This document shows positions 14,847-22,849 of a DNA stretch of 33,450 bases, in pieces; positions within the stretch are counted from its first letter, which is position 1; every line of letters starts with the position of its first letter. Under the pieces are notes generated by a model. That model was given only the letters and a program-made list of their open reading frames with translations, made no database searches and had not been told where the DNA came from. The translations under genes were made by a program, and so were the position numbers. Source of the DNA: Planctomycetota bacterium (GTDB lineage: Bacteria; Planctomycetota; Phycisphaerae; UBA1845); contig JAJRPG010000016.1 in NCBI GenBank assembly GCA_024280855.1, positions 1 to 33,450 of the forward strand. Reading direction: 5' to 3'.

Positions 14847-16390
14847 CCATTGATTTCCGAGTTATCGCCAGGCAGTTAGGCTTACTATTGCTCGTGTTGA
14901 GTGCGCTCATACTCAGCATGGCTGGCTTCGCGGTTTTGGAGCAAGGGGTTAGCTCTTTGTGGCATAGTCCTGACGCTGAAGCGATGCTCATGAGCGCAGG
15001 TGTGGGAGCGGTCTTAGCTTTGGTGTTGGTGGGTGTTGGAAAAAAATCTTCTTCTATCATCGGTCATCGTGAAGCGCTGTTGCTCGTAGCTATGAGCTGG
15101 ATTATTGGCGGATTCGTGGCTGCGTTGCCATTTTGGTTTTGGGCGCACCTTCAAGGAGGTGCCGGTCAAGCCACGCACGATTTTGGCTCTATGGTCAATT
15201 GTTATTTCGAATCCGTCAGCGGATTAACGACGACCGGCTCGACCATAGTACAAGCTATTAGCGAACTTCCCCGAAGCATTCTGCTTTGGCGCTCGCTCAT
15301 ACAATGGCTAGGTGGATTAGGAATCGTCGTTTTGTTCGTAGCGGTCTTGCCAATGCTCGGCGTGGGTGGTCGGCGCATCTATCGCATCGAAGCGCCAGGC
15401 CCTTCACCAGAAGGGGTGAGGCCTCGCATTGTAGAAGCCGCTCGCGCACTTTGGTATATTTATTTAGGCTTAACGCTCTTGGAAATACTGGCGCTTCGCA
15501 TCGCAGGCATGGGCTGGTTCGACGCGACGTGTCACACGCTTACCACCCTAGCTACGGGCGGTTTCAGCACTTCTGATGCGAGTGCTGCGGGCTTTCCATC
15601 GCCTTCCATTCAGTACATTCTCATGTTCTTTATGTTATTAGCCGGGATTAATTTCAGCTTATATCATCTTGTCCTTCGCGGAGAATGGCGCAAGGCGATT
15701 AAGGACCGGGAGTTGCAATGCTATCTGGGGTTAGTATCCGTCGCGACGATCATTATCGCAGTGTCAGTATATAGGCACCACTCGATACCACCTTCCGAAG
15801 CCGGGGCTGCTGCTGGGGCGGCGGAGGCTGTTCAACATAGTTTGTTCCAGGTATTAGCCATTCAAACCACCACCGGATTTTGCAGCACCGACTTTGACAC
15901 ATGGTCCTTCGTCCCCAAAGCGATACTCATGTTACTGATGTTTGTCGGCGGCTGTGCCGGGTCTACGGGTGGGGGGATTAAAGTCATTCGCATTATGATC
16001 GCGGCTAAGGTCATGGCTGCGGAGATCGAACATGTGTATCGCCCGAAGGTGGTTCGCACGGTTAAAATTGGAAAGATGACGATCGACGCAGATTTGAAAC
16101 GAAGCATTCTGGTATATGTGTTAGGCATTATAATTCTCTTCGCATTAGGCACGGGCGGATTGATGTACTTCGATGCGGGTAACGGGATAGACATTACTAC
16201 GGCAGCAACTGCGTCTCTTTCAACACTGAATAACATTGGTCCAGGCCTGGCGCGGGTCGGCGCTACGCAGAATTACGCATGGTTTTCCGCGCCGAGCAAA
16301 ATTGTCATGTGCATGCTTATGATCCTGGGCCGACTTGAGATGTTTACTATCATCGTGCTATTTACGCCGCGATATTGGCGCGGAGAATAG
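14843..16390 (+). CDS. trkH: Trk-type potassium transporter membrane subunit TrkH
   Basis: This is a 515-residue inner-membrane K+ uptake protein of the Trk/Ktr superfamily. Four pore-loop repeats can be seen: ESVSGLTTTGSTI, TLTTLATGGFSTSD, IQTTTGFCSTDFDTW and ASLSTLNNIGPGL, each supplying a selectivity-filter glycine. Hydrophobic helices cover the rest. Length fits TrkH (about 480-510). With the overlapping trkA gene upstream it forms a complete uptake system. Confidence 0.94.
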   Translation: MTIDFRVIARQLGLLLLVLSALILSMAGFAVLEQGVSSLWHSPDAEAMLMSAGVGAVLALVLVGVGKKSSSIIGHREALLLVAMSWIIGGFVAALPFWFWAHLQGGAGQATHDFGSMVNCYFESVSGLTTTGSTIVQAISELPRSILLWRSLIQWLGGLGIVVLFVAVLPMLGVGGRRIYRIEAPGPSPEGVRPRIVEAARALWYIYLGLTLLEILALRIAGMGWFDATCHTLTTLATGGFSTSDASAAGFPSPSIQYILMFFMLLAGINFSLYHLVLRGEWRKAIKDRELQCYLGLVSVATIIIAVSVYRHHSIPPSEAGAAAGAAEAVQHSLFQVLAIQTTTGFCSTDFDTWSFVPKAILMLLMFVGGCAGSTGGGIKVIRIMIAAKVMAAEIEHVYRPKVVRTVKIGKMTIDADLKRSILVYVLGIIILFALGTGGLMYFDAGNGIDITTAATASLSTLNNIGPGLARVGATQNYAWFSAPSKIVMCMLMILGRLEMFTIIVLFTPRYWRGE

Positions 16391-16459
16391 TTTTTAACGT
16401 AAGACGTAAGCGGTGGGCGACGACGACTGTGTAGAGTTTTTACCAGATAGGAGAAGTTT

Positions 16460-16819
16460 GTGGGACTTTCCAACCTTCGACGATTCGATGTTCAAGCTAA
16501 GTATGCAGCGGTTTTGGCTGTCGTGTCAGTCGTGCCTTTGTTCTCTGCGTTGTTTCTGGTCTGGCGAAATTACAATCACCAACTTGGGCAAATCGTCTAC
16601 GGGTCTGGCGGCTCCTTTATTATCATGCTGCTAGGATGTGTAGTCGCATCGTCGCTGCCAAGCTTCTCTGGATTTGTATTGGGTTGGAGTAGTGCGGGAC
16701 AGCGCCGCAACGAAACGCCGACCAAATCGTGGATCGGGTTTTTTCTCGGCGCTGGCGTACTCACTACCAACTTCGTTATCTTAATAGCATTCTGGATGCT
16801 GCGACTCAAACAAGGATAA
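16460..16819 (+). CDS. Hypothetical three-helix membrane protein
   Basis: This 119-residue protein has hydrophobic segments at about 16-35, 51-75 and 89-112. The first 14 residues are basic and polar. I do not recognise a family. GTG 16460 is preceded by TAGGAGAAG at the right distance, which supports it as a real start. It follows trkH by 69 bp and precedes the M42 peptidase by 58 bp on the same strand, so it may share their transcript. Confidence 0.65.
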   Translation: MGLSNLRRFDVQAKYAAVLAVVSVVPLFSALFLVWRNYNHQLGQIVYGSGGSFIIMLLGCVVASSLPSFSGFVLGWSSAGQRRNETPTKSWIGFFLGAGVLTTNFVILIAFWMLRLKQG

Positions 16820-16877
16820 CGATTTAACTATGCGGGCTGCGACATCACCTTGACACCCATAAAATGGAACATCTTAT

Positions 16878-17993
16878 ATGAACCGAACCATCCTCTCCAA
16901 AATGCTTTCTATTCCCACAGCCCCTTTCGCTGAACATCGCGTAATCGAATATATCAAAGCGTTTTGCAAGCGTCGGGCTGGCGTTACCTTAAAGCAAGAT
17001 CAGGTTGGTAACTTGCTCGTTCATGTACGATATCGCAATAGAAAAGTAGCCCGACCGGTTTGCATCACAGCCCATCTGGATCATCCGGGTTTTATCGCTG
17101 AGACAATGATTTCAAAAACGAGGCTTCGCGCACACTGGCGAGGGGGCGTACCGCAACAATACTTTGTCGGCAGCAAGGTTCGCTTTTATGAAGGCGACCG
17201 TGTCATTAAAGGCATTGTTCACGCGACGAAATCAACTACGCAAAACGGTAAGAAGCGGGTGGAATCAGCTACGATCAATGTGAAGGAAAGCGTTTCTGCT
17301 GGCGCGATTGGTATGTGGGATTTTCCCGACGTAGCTATTAGAGGTTCAAAAATCTATGCTCGTGATTGTGACGATATTGCTGGGGCGTCAGCTATGCTTT
17401 GTGCGATTGACGAATTAGCCCGGAAAAAAAGTGCCTGCGATGCGTACTTCCTGTTCACCCGTGCGGAAGAGGTTGGCTTCATCGGGGCGATAGCTGCGTG
17501 TCGATTGAAAACCATTCCTAAAAAATGTTTTGTCGTCGCTATGGAAACCAGCTCGGAACTGCCTAACGCCCAGATGGGTGATGGGCCAATCCTGCGGGTG
17601 GGCGATAGAACATCTACGTTCACCCCGGCTGCGACTTCGCATTGTTTTCGTATCGCTAGAGAATTAGCCCGTGACGATAGCACGTTTCAATATCAACGAA
17701 AACTCATGGACGGCGGGACGTGCGAGTCGTCGGCTTATTGCTCCTTGGGTTACGAAGCGACGGGCTTGTGCATCGCACTGGGGAACTATCACAATGTGAA
17801 CGTGAAACGCGGCAAGCTAGGCCCGGAATATGTTCACCTGAAAGATTTTGATAACGTGGTGAAATGGTTTGTGTCGTTGGCACAAGCGCCATATCCATAT
17901 ACAGGAAGCGACCAGCAGTTATCGAAACAAATTAACGAACTTGAAAAGACGTATAAGAAACTCTTGCGGGCATCCGTTAAAAAACCTTGTTAA
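16878..17993 (+). CDS. M42/M20-type zinc aminopeptidase
   Basis: This 371-residue cytosolic metallopeptidase of the M42 (glutamyl aminopeptidase/deblocking) type likely trims peptides. Metal-site motifs in order: AHLDHPGF (about 62-69), RDCDDIAGASAM with the bridging aspartate (about 161-172), the catalytic EE in RAEEVGFIGA (about 192-201), AMETSSE, and the terminal histidine in LGNYHNVNV. Length is near the family norm of about 350. It is convergent with the glycosyltransferase gene across a 28-bp gap with no clear terminator. Confidence 0.85.
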   Translation: MNRTILSKMLSIPTAPFAEHRVIEYIKAFCKRRAGVTLKQDQVGNLLVHVRYRNRKVARPVCITAHLDHPGFIAETMISKTRLRAHWRGGVPQQYFVGSKVRFYEGDRVIKGIVHATKSTTQNGKKRVESATINVKESVSAGAIGMWDFPDVAIRGSKIYARDCDDIAGASAMLCAIDELARKKSACDAYFLFTRAEEVGFIGAIAACRLKTIPKKCFVVAMETSSELPNAQMGDGPILRVGDRTSTFTPAATSHCFRIARELARDDSTFQYQRKLMDGGTCESSAYCSLGYEATGLCIALGNYHNVNVKRGKLGPEYVHLKDFDNVVKWFVSLAQAPYPYTGSDQQLSKQINELEKTYKKLLRASVKKPC

Positions 17994-18021
17994 AATTTGG
18001 GGTTGCATGGTTACACCGTCA

Positions 18022-19143
18022 TTACCCGGCCAACGCTGCATCTATGATGCCATCGCCGGCTTGCACGCCATGCGCGATGTTTTCATTTAGCTTCGCTATT
18101 TGGCTGGCATATCGCCGCACGGAAAAACATTCGTAGGCATGGCCTCTCGCTACTTCGCGGGCTTTTAGTTGTGATGTGCGATCGACCAGGCATCGAGCTA
18201 ACGCTACCGAAAGAGACTTGTACGACTCTGGTTTCACTAATAGGCCATTTAATTTATTGGCGATGAGTTCCGCATGAGCGCGGGTCGCGGTGGCGACTAC
18301 AGATGTATTAGCCGCCATCGCCCAGGCTAGGGCGGTCGTATCCGAATCGTCTCGGTCCGTAGCTAGGTAAATATCTGCGACGGAAATCATCTGCTCAATG
18401 GGCATATTAGCTGGCGGCGAAATCAGGCTGTCGCGTCGAGGAAGCATAGCCTGCGTCATGGGCCAACTTATTGATTGCGATGAAACGCCATTGATATAAA
18501 GTCGTAATGATCGAAGTTGATAGCTAGCAAGATTCGTAGCTAACACTGATTCAAACGGACTGCCTCCGCGCACCGACGGTTGTCCCGCGACCAGCAACAA
18601 ATCCTCGCGTGATAATCCCAGCGCCGCACGCGTGTCGCTTTTTTGCCATTGGCTTATCTGAGAAAAATCTACGCCCGGCCTAATGACCACGTTTAACTGT
18701 GGCGGCAACCCGCCTTCGATTAAATGACGCCGTACCGTTTCCGACGAGCAGGCTACCGCAAAGCGTTTTAGTCGAGATATCGTTCGCAACCATTTCAACT
18801 GAGAAGCAGACATAGCCGGGTCTGATATATGTAGAACCAGCGGTATATCCGCAGCGATGGGGGCACGCGTGGATAACGCTGCCCGCAATCCCCACGCGTG
18901 AATTACGTCGATGCGATGCTCGTTTACCATGCGACGCATGATGGGCATGGTGAGCAATCCCGCAAAAGGTACGCGCGGCAGTGGAATCGTAGTTGCGTCA
19001 CCAATTCGATTTTCGATCAGGCCAGGCGGGGAAGCGATGAACTGTTGGTATTGGCTTGCGTCCCAACGATCGACAAGCTGTCGCAACGCGACATGGTCCT
19101 GCCAGCCGATGCTATCATCTAAAACATGAAGTACGCGCATCAT
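18022..19143 (-). CDS. GT4-like glycosyltransferase
   Basis: This is a 373-residue protein with the two-Rossmann GT-B layout. The N-terminus (MRVLHVLDDSIGWQDHV), VIHAWGLRAALS and the mid-protein VVIRPGVDFSQ are typical of family-4 glycosyltransferases. The C-terminal donor-binding part (VADIYLATDRDDSDTTALAWAMA, then VVATATRAHAELI) has the usual position but DDSD replaces the common ExxG/ExxxP signature. Donor and acceptor are unknown. Its ATG overlaps the stop of the lipoprotein gene by 4 nt, so it is the last gene of a four-gene minus-strand operon. Confidence 0.78.
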   Translation of the reverse strand: MMRVLHVLDDSIGWQDHVALRQLVDRWDASQYQQFIASPPGLIENRIGDATTIPLPRVPFAGLLTMPIMRRMVNEHRIDVIHAWGLRAALSTRAPIAADIPLVLHISDPAMSASQLKWLRTISRLKRFAVACSSETVRRHLIEGGLPPQLNVVIRPGVDFSQISQWQKSDTRAALGLSREDLLLVAGQPSVRGGSPFESVLATNLASYQLRSLRLYINGVSSQSISWPMTQAMLPRRDSLISPPANMPIEQMISVADIYLATDRDDSDTTALAWAMAANTSVVATATRAHAELIANKLNGLLVKPESYKSLSVALARCLVDRTSQLKAREVARGHAYECFSVRRYASQIAKLNENIAHGVQAGDGIIDAALAG

Positions 19144-19823
19144 GAGGGACCGTCGAAATCGTCAGCTTCGTATTCATAAAAAAGTTTAGTAATTTTGTCG
19201 GTTATGCGTGTCGATAGTTCTCGGCAAATAGCATCTTTCGTGCGAAGCTGGACGACGTGGCTACCCGTTAATCCAGCGTTGACCATGTGCCCTGTGGGGC
19301 TTGTGGGCCAAGCTCGGACGCGCGACCGCTTATCACTTTTGACATCAATCACCTTAACCGTCGCGATAATATAAGCCGCGTTGCTGGCGCTATGAATATC
19401 TTCTTGAGCGAGAAAGTCTTTGATCTCAACCCATAACACCTGAGACGCGCCGGCTAATTGGCCAATCTCTCGGCAGCCTCGCTTTGAAAAATCCAGATGC
19501 GTGCGGCGAAGGTTTTCTATGGTAGAGCGAGCCACGACGCGCTTCGCTGCTTCGTTTTTAACCAGTGCCTGGCTGATGTCATCCGTGAGATATTTCCAGG
19601 CGGGTGGCCAATCCATCACTTGTCCGGGGTCGTCGATGAGTACGAGTACCGGCTCTTCACCAAGGGTGAACTGGGCGTCAATCTTCAAAGATTTGCCCAC
19701 GCCCATCATGTATAAAAATTCCCCGCCGGAAAAGCCGCACCCCGTCGCTGTCCATAGTGACAAGCATGTCAAAGCGCCGACGATGAATTTATTGAGAGAT
19801 TTAGAATAAGTTGATTTAGTCAT
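19140..19823 (-). CDS. Probable lipoprotein, second of a pair
   Basis: This 227-residue protein has a signal segment (FIVGALTCLSLWTATGC) ending in a lipobox-like ATGC at about 26-29, so it is likely lipid-anchored in the envelope. The body (EPVLVLIDDPGQVMDWPPAWKYL...DISQALVK, and ASQVLWVEIKDFL) resembles the preceding lipoprotein in plan: a VxVxxDDP/VWTDP-like strand, a middle region with an xVxxxExxDF strand, and a C-terminal helix ending in KLFYEYE. The pair is likely paralogous. Function unknown. The gene starts 3 nt after the upstream stop and overlaps the glycosyltransferase start. Confidence 0.7.
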   Translation of the reverse strand: MTKSTYSKSLNKFIVGALTCLSLWTATGCGFSGGEFLYMMGVGKSLKIDAQFTLGEEPVLVLIDDPGQVMDWPPAWKYLTDDISQALVKNEAAKRVVARSTIENLRRTHLDFSKRGCREIGQLAGASQVLWVEIKDFLAQEDIHSASNAAYIIATVKVIDVKSDKRSRVRAWPTSPTGHMVNAGLTGSHVVQLRTKDAICRELSTRITDKITKLFYEYEADDFDGPS

Positions 19824-19826
19824 GCG

Positions 19827-20465
19827 TCACATATCCAGCGTATGCTCGTAGAATTTTCTAGCGACGCGATCGGCAAACATTCGATAGACCCCTTCGCGGA
19901 CCATGGGGGAATTGGTTGCGCTAAAAAGTACAGGCGCGGTTTCCGGGTAATAGCAATCCACGGCAGTTAGTTCGTATCGATCGACCGCATCTGCGCCAGC
20001 CCGTAAGTCGTGAACCGAGACGGAAGCATGAATGCGCCCGCGTAAAAACTGTGGCTGCATGGGATCACGAATCTGAAAATCTAAAATCTCCAGGAATATG
20101 ACATAGTCTGCGTTGACTTTTTTCCCCACGACTCTGGGATCAACCTGAGCATTCAAATTTCGCTGCACGAAATCTTCGACATCGCGGGAGTCCACAACCT
20201 CCACTTCCAGGTTGCGCTGCCCCGACTGCGAGCCGAGCTTCTCCGCGACATAGGTAGCTAACTCAAATCGTGCAAAGGGATAATCGAACAGGGTAGCTGG
20301 GTCGGTCCAGACATGAACGGCGACGCGATGGCCAGCTAGCTTATCAAACTCCGGAGAGACAAGTTTCTTATGCTCACCCATAAAGATAAGCGGCGTCAGC
20401 AGATTGCATCCGCCAAAAGCTGCGAGGGAAATTAGACCAACCCATTTCCAATATGCGTGCTTCAT
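19827..20465 (-). CDS. Probable lipoprotein, first of a pair
   Basis: This 212-residue protein starts at ATG 20465, supported by AAGGA 8-9 nt upstream; the frame is open further upstream but that part overlaps the DUF2752 gene. The signal peptide (WKWVGLISLAAFGGC) ends in a lipobox, with lipidated C20. The mature part has HRVAVHVWTDPATLFDYPFARFELATYVAEKL and ADYVIFLEILDF, and ends in RKFYEHTLDM, matching the plan of the following lipoprotein. These features loosely recall envelope auxiliary lipoproteins of the LptE/PBP-activator sort, but I would not assign a role. Confidence 0.7.
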   Translation of the reverse strand: MKHAYWKWVGLISLAAFGGCNLLTPLIFMGEHKKLVSPEFDKLAGHRVAVHVWTDPATLFDYPFARFELATYVAEKLGSQSGQRNLEVEVVDSRDVEDFVQRNLNAQVDPRVVGKKVNADYVIFLEILDFQIRDPMQPQFLRGRIHASVSVHDLRAGADAVDRYELTAVDCYYPETAPVLFSATNSPMVREGVYRMFADRVARKFYEHTLDM

Positions 20466-20499
20466 CGTGTGTGTCCTTGTCGCGATCATTAATCGCCTC

Positions 20500-21030
20500 T
20501 TAGAGACCATCTCCAGCTTGGCCAGCATACACCATCGTTAAGACTTTGTATCCCCAGCCTAGCAGCAGTATCACCACGCAGACTATCCCTATTTGAAAAG
20601 GGGAAACGCGAAACCAATTGACCCGCCAGGCTCGTCCGGTCAGTGCAGTCGTTATAGCTATCACGCCCACCAGCAGTACCATTATTGCTACGAACAGGCC
20701 GGCTGGCTGAGCATTTAGCGCCGAAAGTAATTGGCCTCGAACCGCATACGAAAAAGATGTGGTCATGCCACACGTCGGGCAGGGATACCCCGTCATCATC
20801 ACCAAGCTACAAGGTGCGAGGCCAAGCTGACGGTGCGTGCCCAGGCCATGAGCATCCGGTGTCAATGTCCAAGCTACGCTGAGCAAACCAAAGCAGGCTA
20901 GCCCGACGACCAACGCTCGCCATCGGGTGCGGCCCGTGGCTTTGCTATCAAGACGAATAATCATCGGCCCCAGCGGATGGCCGGTCTGGTTTTCATGTTC
21001 ATTTAGGGATGATTGATTTAGTTGTGACAT
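20500..21030 (-). CDS. DUF2752 membrane protein
   Basis: The 176-residue protein carries the DUF2752 signature in PCSLVMMTGYPCPTCGMTTSF, followed by a helix with LSALNAQPAG. Hydrophobic helices lie at about 38-58, 108-130 and 145-168. The PCPTCGMT motif is constant in the family; its function is not established. It begins the minus-strand operon that continues with two lipoproteins and a glycosyltransferase. No good ribosome site is visible before ATG 21030. Confidence 0.85.
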   Translation of the reverse strand: MSQLNQSSLNEHENQTGHPLGPMIIRLDSKATGRTRWRALVVGLACFGLLSVAWTLTPDAHGLGTHRQLGLAPCSLVMMTGYPCPTCGMTTSFSYAVRGQLLSALNAQPAGLFVAIMVLLVGVIAITTALTGRAWRVNWFRVSPFQIGIVCVVILLLGWGYKVLTMVYAGQAGDGL

Positions 21031-21245
21031 GATCTGCTATGTTCGTGTTGACATACTAATTTACAGCTTTGGCGCTATACTCATCCTAACATTCTAGCCA
21101 GTGCGGACAATTCTTGTAGGGGAACCTGCCACCTGTACGCTAAAGATTGGCCTGATATTGATCCTTAGTGCTACGCATAGATTGCCATATGATATGGGTG
21201 GATAGCAGATATCTACGAATATGCCTTGAGGAAGAACTCGACGAT

Positions 21246-21836
21246 ATGATGCCAGAACCGCGTAGACTGACAGTACCAACGCGACAGAGAGTCACTCTGT
21301 TCGTTGTACCAATTGTCATTGGTTTTATTGCTCCCGCTCTAACGTTATTTTCAGTGCAGATTATTGTAGGCGGCATACCGGTCATGGCCGCCATCACTGA
21401 CGTATTGTTTCATCAGTACATACAGGGCCAAAACTTGCTCAAGATGTCATTATACGAGCTATTTCCCTTCGTTGCCCTAGCCGTAGTAATAATGCCTTTT
21501 ACTGTGTTCCGAATCTATCGTGCATGTATTGTTCTGTGCTTATGTGGTTTGCTCGGAATACTAAGTTTTTCAATTCCTGCTCATGTCTATCTCTGGTCAC
21601 CAGACTACGGTTCTGCAACGTTAGGCAAATTCGACATGGTTATTTACTTTTTTATGCCTTATTATTGTACTGGTGCGCTGCTAATTGGGCTTATCGTTGG
21701 GCTGATAATTATAAAGGCTCCGTATTATAAAACACATCCGATTGGGCATTGTGTGCAATGTGGCTATAACCTGACTGGGAATGTGTCTGGCGTTTGCCCC
21801 GAATGTGCCGAAGCCATTGAAAATCCTCAAGCCTAA
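21246..21836 (+). CDS. Membrane protein with C-terminal zinc ribbon
   Basis: The 196-residue protein has four hydrophobic segments (about 15-38, 72-95, 99-118 and 131-157) and a C-terminal zinc ribbon: CVQCGYNLTG (about 171-180) then CPEC (about 187-190). The CxxCGYNLxG...CPEC motif is the recurrent planctomycete type; function unknown. ATG 21246 is preferred, with GAGGAAG 11 nt upstream; an ATG at 21168 would add 26 non-conserved residues. It is divergent from the DUF2752 operon. It shares the parts of the 5807-6283 protein in reverse order. Confidence 0.72.
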   Translation: MMPEPRRLTVPTRQRVTLFVVPIVIGFIAPALTLFSVQIIVGGIPVMAAITDVLFHQYIQGQNLLKMSLYELFPFVALAVVIMPFTVFRIYRACIVLCLCGLLGILSFSIPAHVYLWSPDYGSATLGKFDMVIYFFMPYYCTGALLIGLIVGLIIIKAPYYKTHPIGHCVQCGYNLTGNVSGVCPECAEAIENPQA

Positions 21837-21851
21837 TTTAGGCAATTTTTT
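21831..21851 (+). terminator. Rho-independent terminator overlapping the stop codon
   Basis: GCCTA-ATT-TAGGC (21831-21843) is followed by AATTTTTTG. The stem includes the TAA stop codon of the zinc-ribbon gene (21834-21836). The stem is only 5 bp, so efficiency may be modest. Confidence 0.55.
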
Positions 21852-21884
21852 GTAGGGTAGGAGAATCATTCCTAAATTAGCCGA

Positions 21885-21912
21885 TTGCCAGATACGGACA
21901 GGGTATTATACT
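21885..21912 (+). promoter_or_regulatory. Sigma70-type promoter for sdhCAB
   Basis: TTGCCA (21885-21890), a 16-bp spacer and TATACT (21907-21912) form a good promoter. Transcription would start near 21919, leaving a leader of about 115 nt before the sdhC start. Confidence 0.6.
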
Positions 21913-22034
21913 TGATCCAGTTTGGCGTTTGGGCGTGCGGTGCCTGGGCTTGTCAGGCTGGTACGGATTTTGCTCTGCGTAATTGAGCGTTGAGTGTATT
22001 ACTATCTTTTAGGTTTACGTGGAAGGAGTCGGCT

Positions 22035-22790
22035 GTGGCGCATCCGACGGAATCGGTCTCCTTACAAGACAAGAACTACTTTTTGGTGCGACGCTTGCAC
22101 TCGCTGCTGGGGCTTGTCCCCGTTGGCGCGTTTCTTTGCGTGCATCTGTTGACCAACGCGACTATCCTGGCTCCCGGTGAAGCTGGCGGGGAATTTCAGA
22201 AGTCGATCGAACGCATACACGCACTAGGCCCATTGCTGGTCCCGGTGGAAGTTGTGTTCATCTTCCTGCCCTTACTGTTTCACTCGCTGCTCGGTTTTCA
22301 GATTGTGTTCAATAGTCAATCAAACGCCCAGCAATATCGCTATGGCAGCAACTTAAGGTATACGGCTCAGCGCACCACGGGCATCTTAGCCTTCTTATTT
22401 ATTTTCTATCACATTTGGCAGATGCACTGGTTCGGCAAGCCCGTGGGCGGTGGGGCGTTTGAGTTGCATGGCGCAGCAGGCGCTGCTACTGGAGCAATGA
22501 CGACTGCGGTTGCGATTCAACAAGCTTGGTGGATTGCCCCGGTTTATGCGATTGGTGTTTTGTCATGCGTGTTCCACTTGGCTAATGGCTTATGGACGTC
22601 TCTGATTACCTGGGGCATTACGATTCGGCCCGAGTCTCAGCGTGTCGCGGGTTATGTGTGTGCCGCTTTCGGTTTGGTACTTGCGATTGCGGGCATGGGC
22701 GCGCTGAGCGGATTTAGAACTTTCGACGTGAAATCGCCGCCACCCGTGGTGACTGATGGTCATGCGGATGTGACGAGTCACGGACATTGA
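22035..22790 (+). CDS. sdhC: Succinate dehydrogenase cytochrome b subunit (B-type)
   Basis: This 251-residue protein is a single-polypeptide membrane anchor of the B-type succinate:quinone oxidoreductase, with five hydrophobic helices. Candidate heme-b histidines lie in RRLHSLLGLVPVGAFLCVHLL, LLFHSLLGF, FYHIWQMHWF and CVFHLANGLW, as in di-heme anchors. The GTG at 22035 is chosen because AAGGAG (22023-22028) lies 6 nt upstream; the ATG at 21990 has none. It is first of the C-A-B operon, and a good promoter is seen at 21885-21912. Confidence 0.92.
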   Translation: MAHPTESVSLQDKNYFLVRRLHSLLGLVPVGAFLCVHLLTNATILAPGEAGGEFQKSIERIHALGPLLVPVEVVFIFLPLLFHSLLGFQIVFNSQSNAQQYRYGSNLRYTAQRTTGILAFLFIFYHIWQMHWFGKPVGGGAFELHGAAGAATGAMTTAVAIQQAWWIAPVYAIGVLSCVFHLANGLWTSLITWGITIRPESQRVAGYVCAAFGLVLAIAGMGALSGFRTFDVKSPPPVVTDGHADVTSHGH

Positions 22791-22849
22791 GTTGCGGCAA
22801 TATAGGATCAACTTATTTCGATCAAAGCAGTAGATAGCGGAATCAACCA

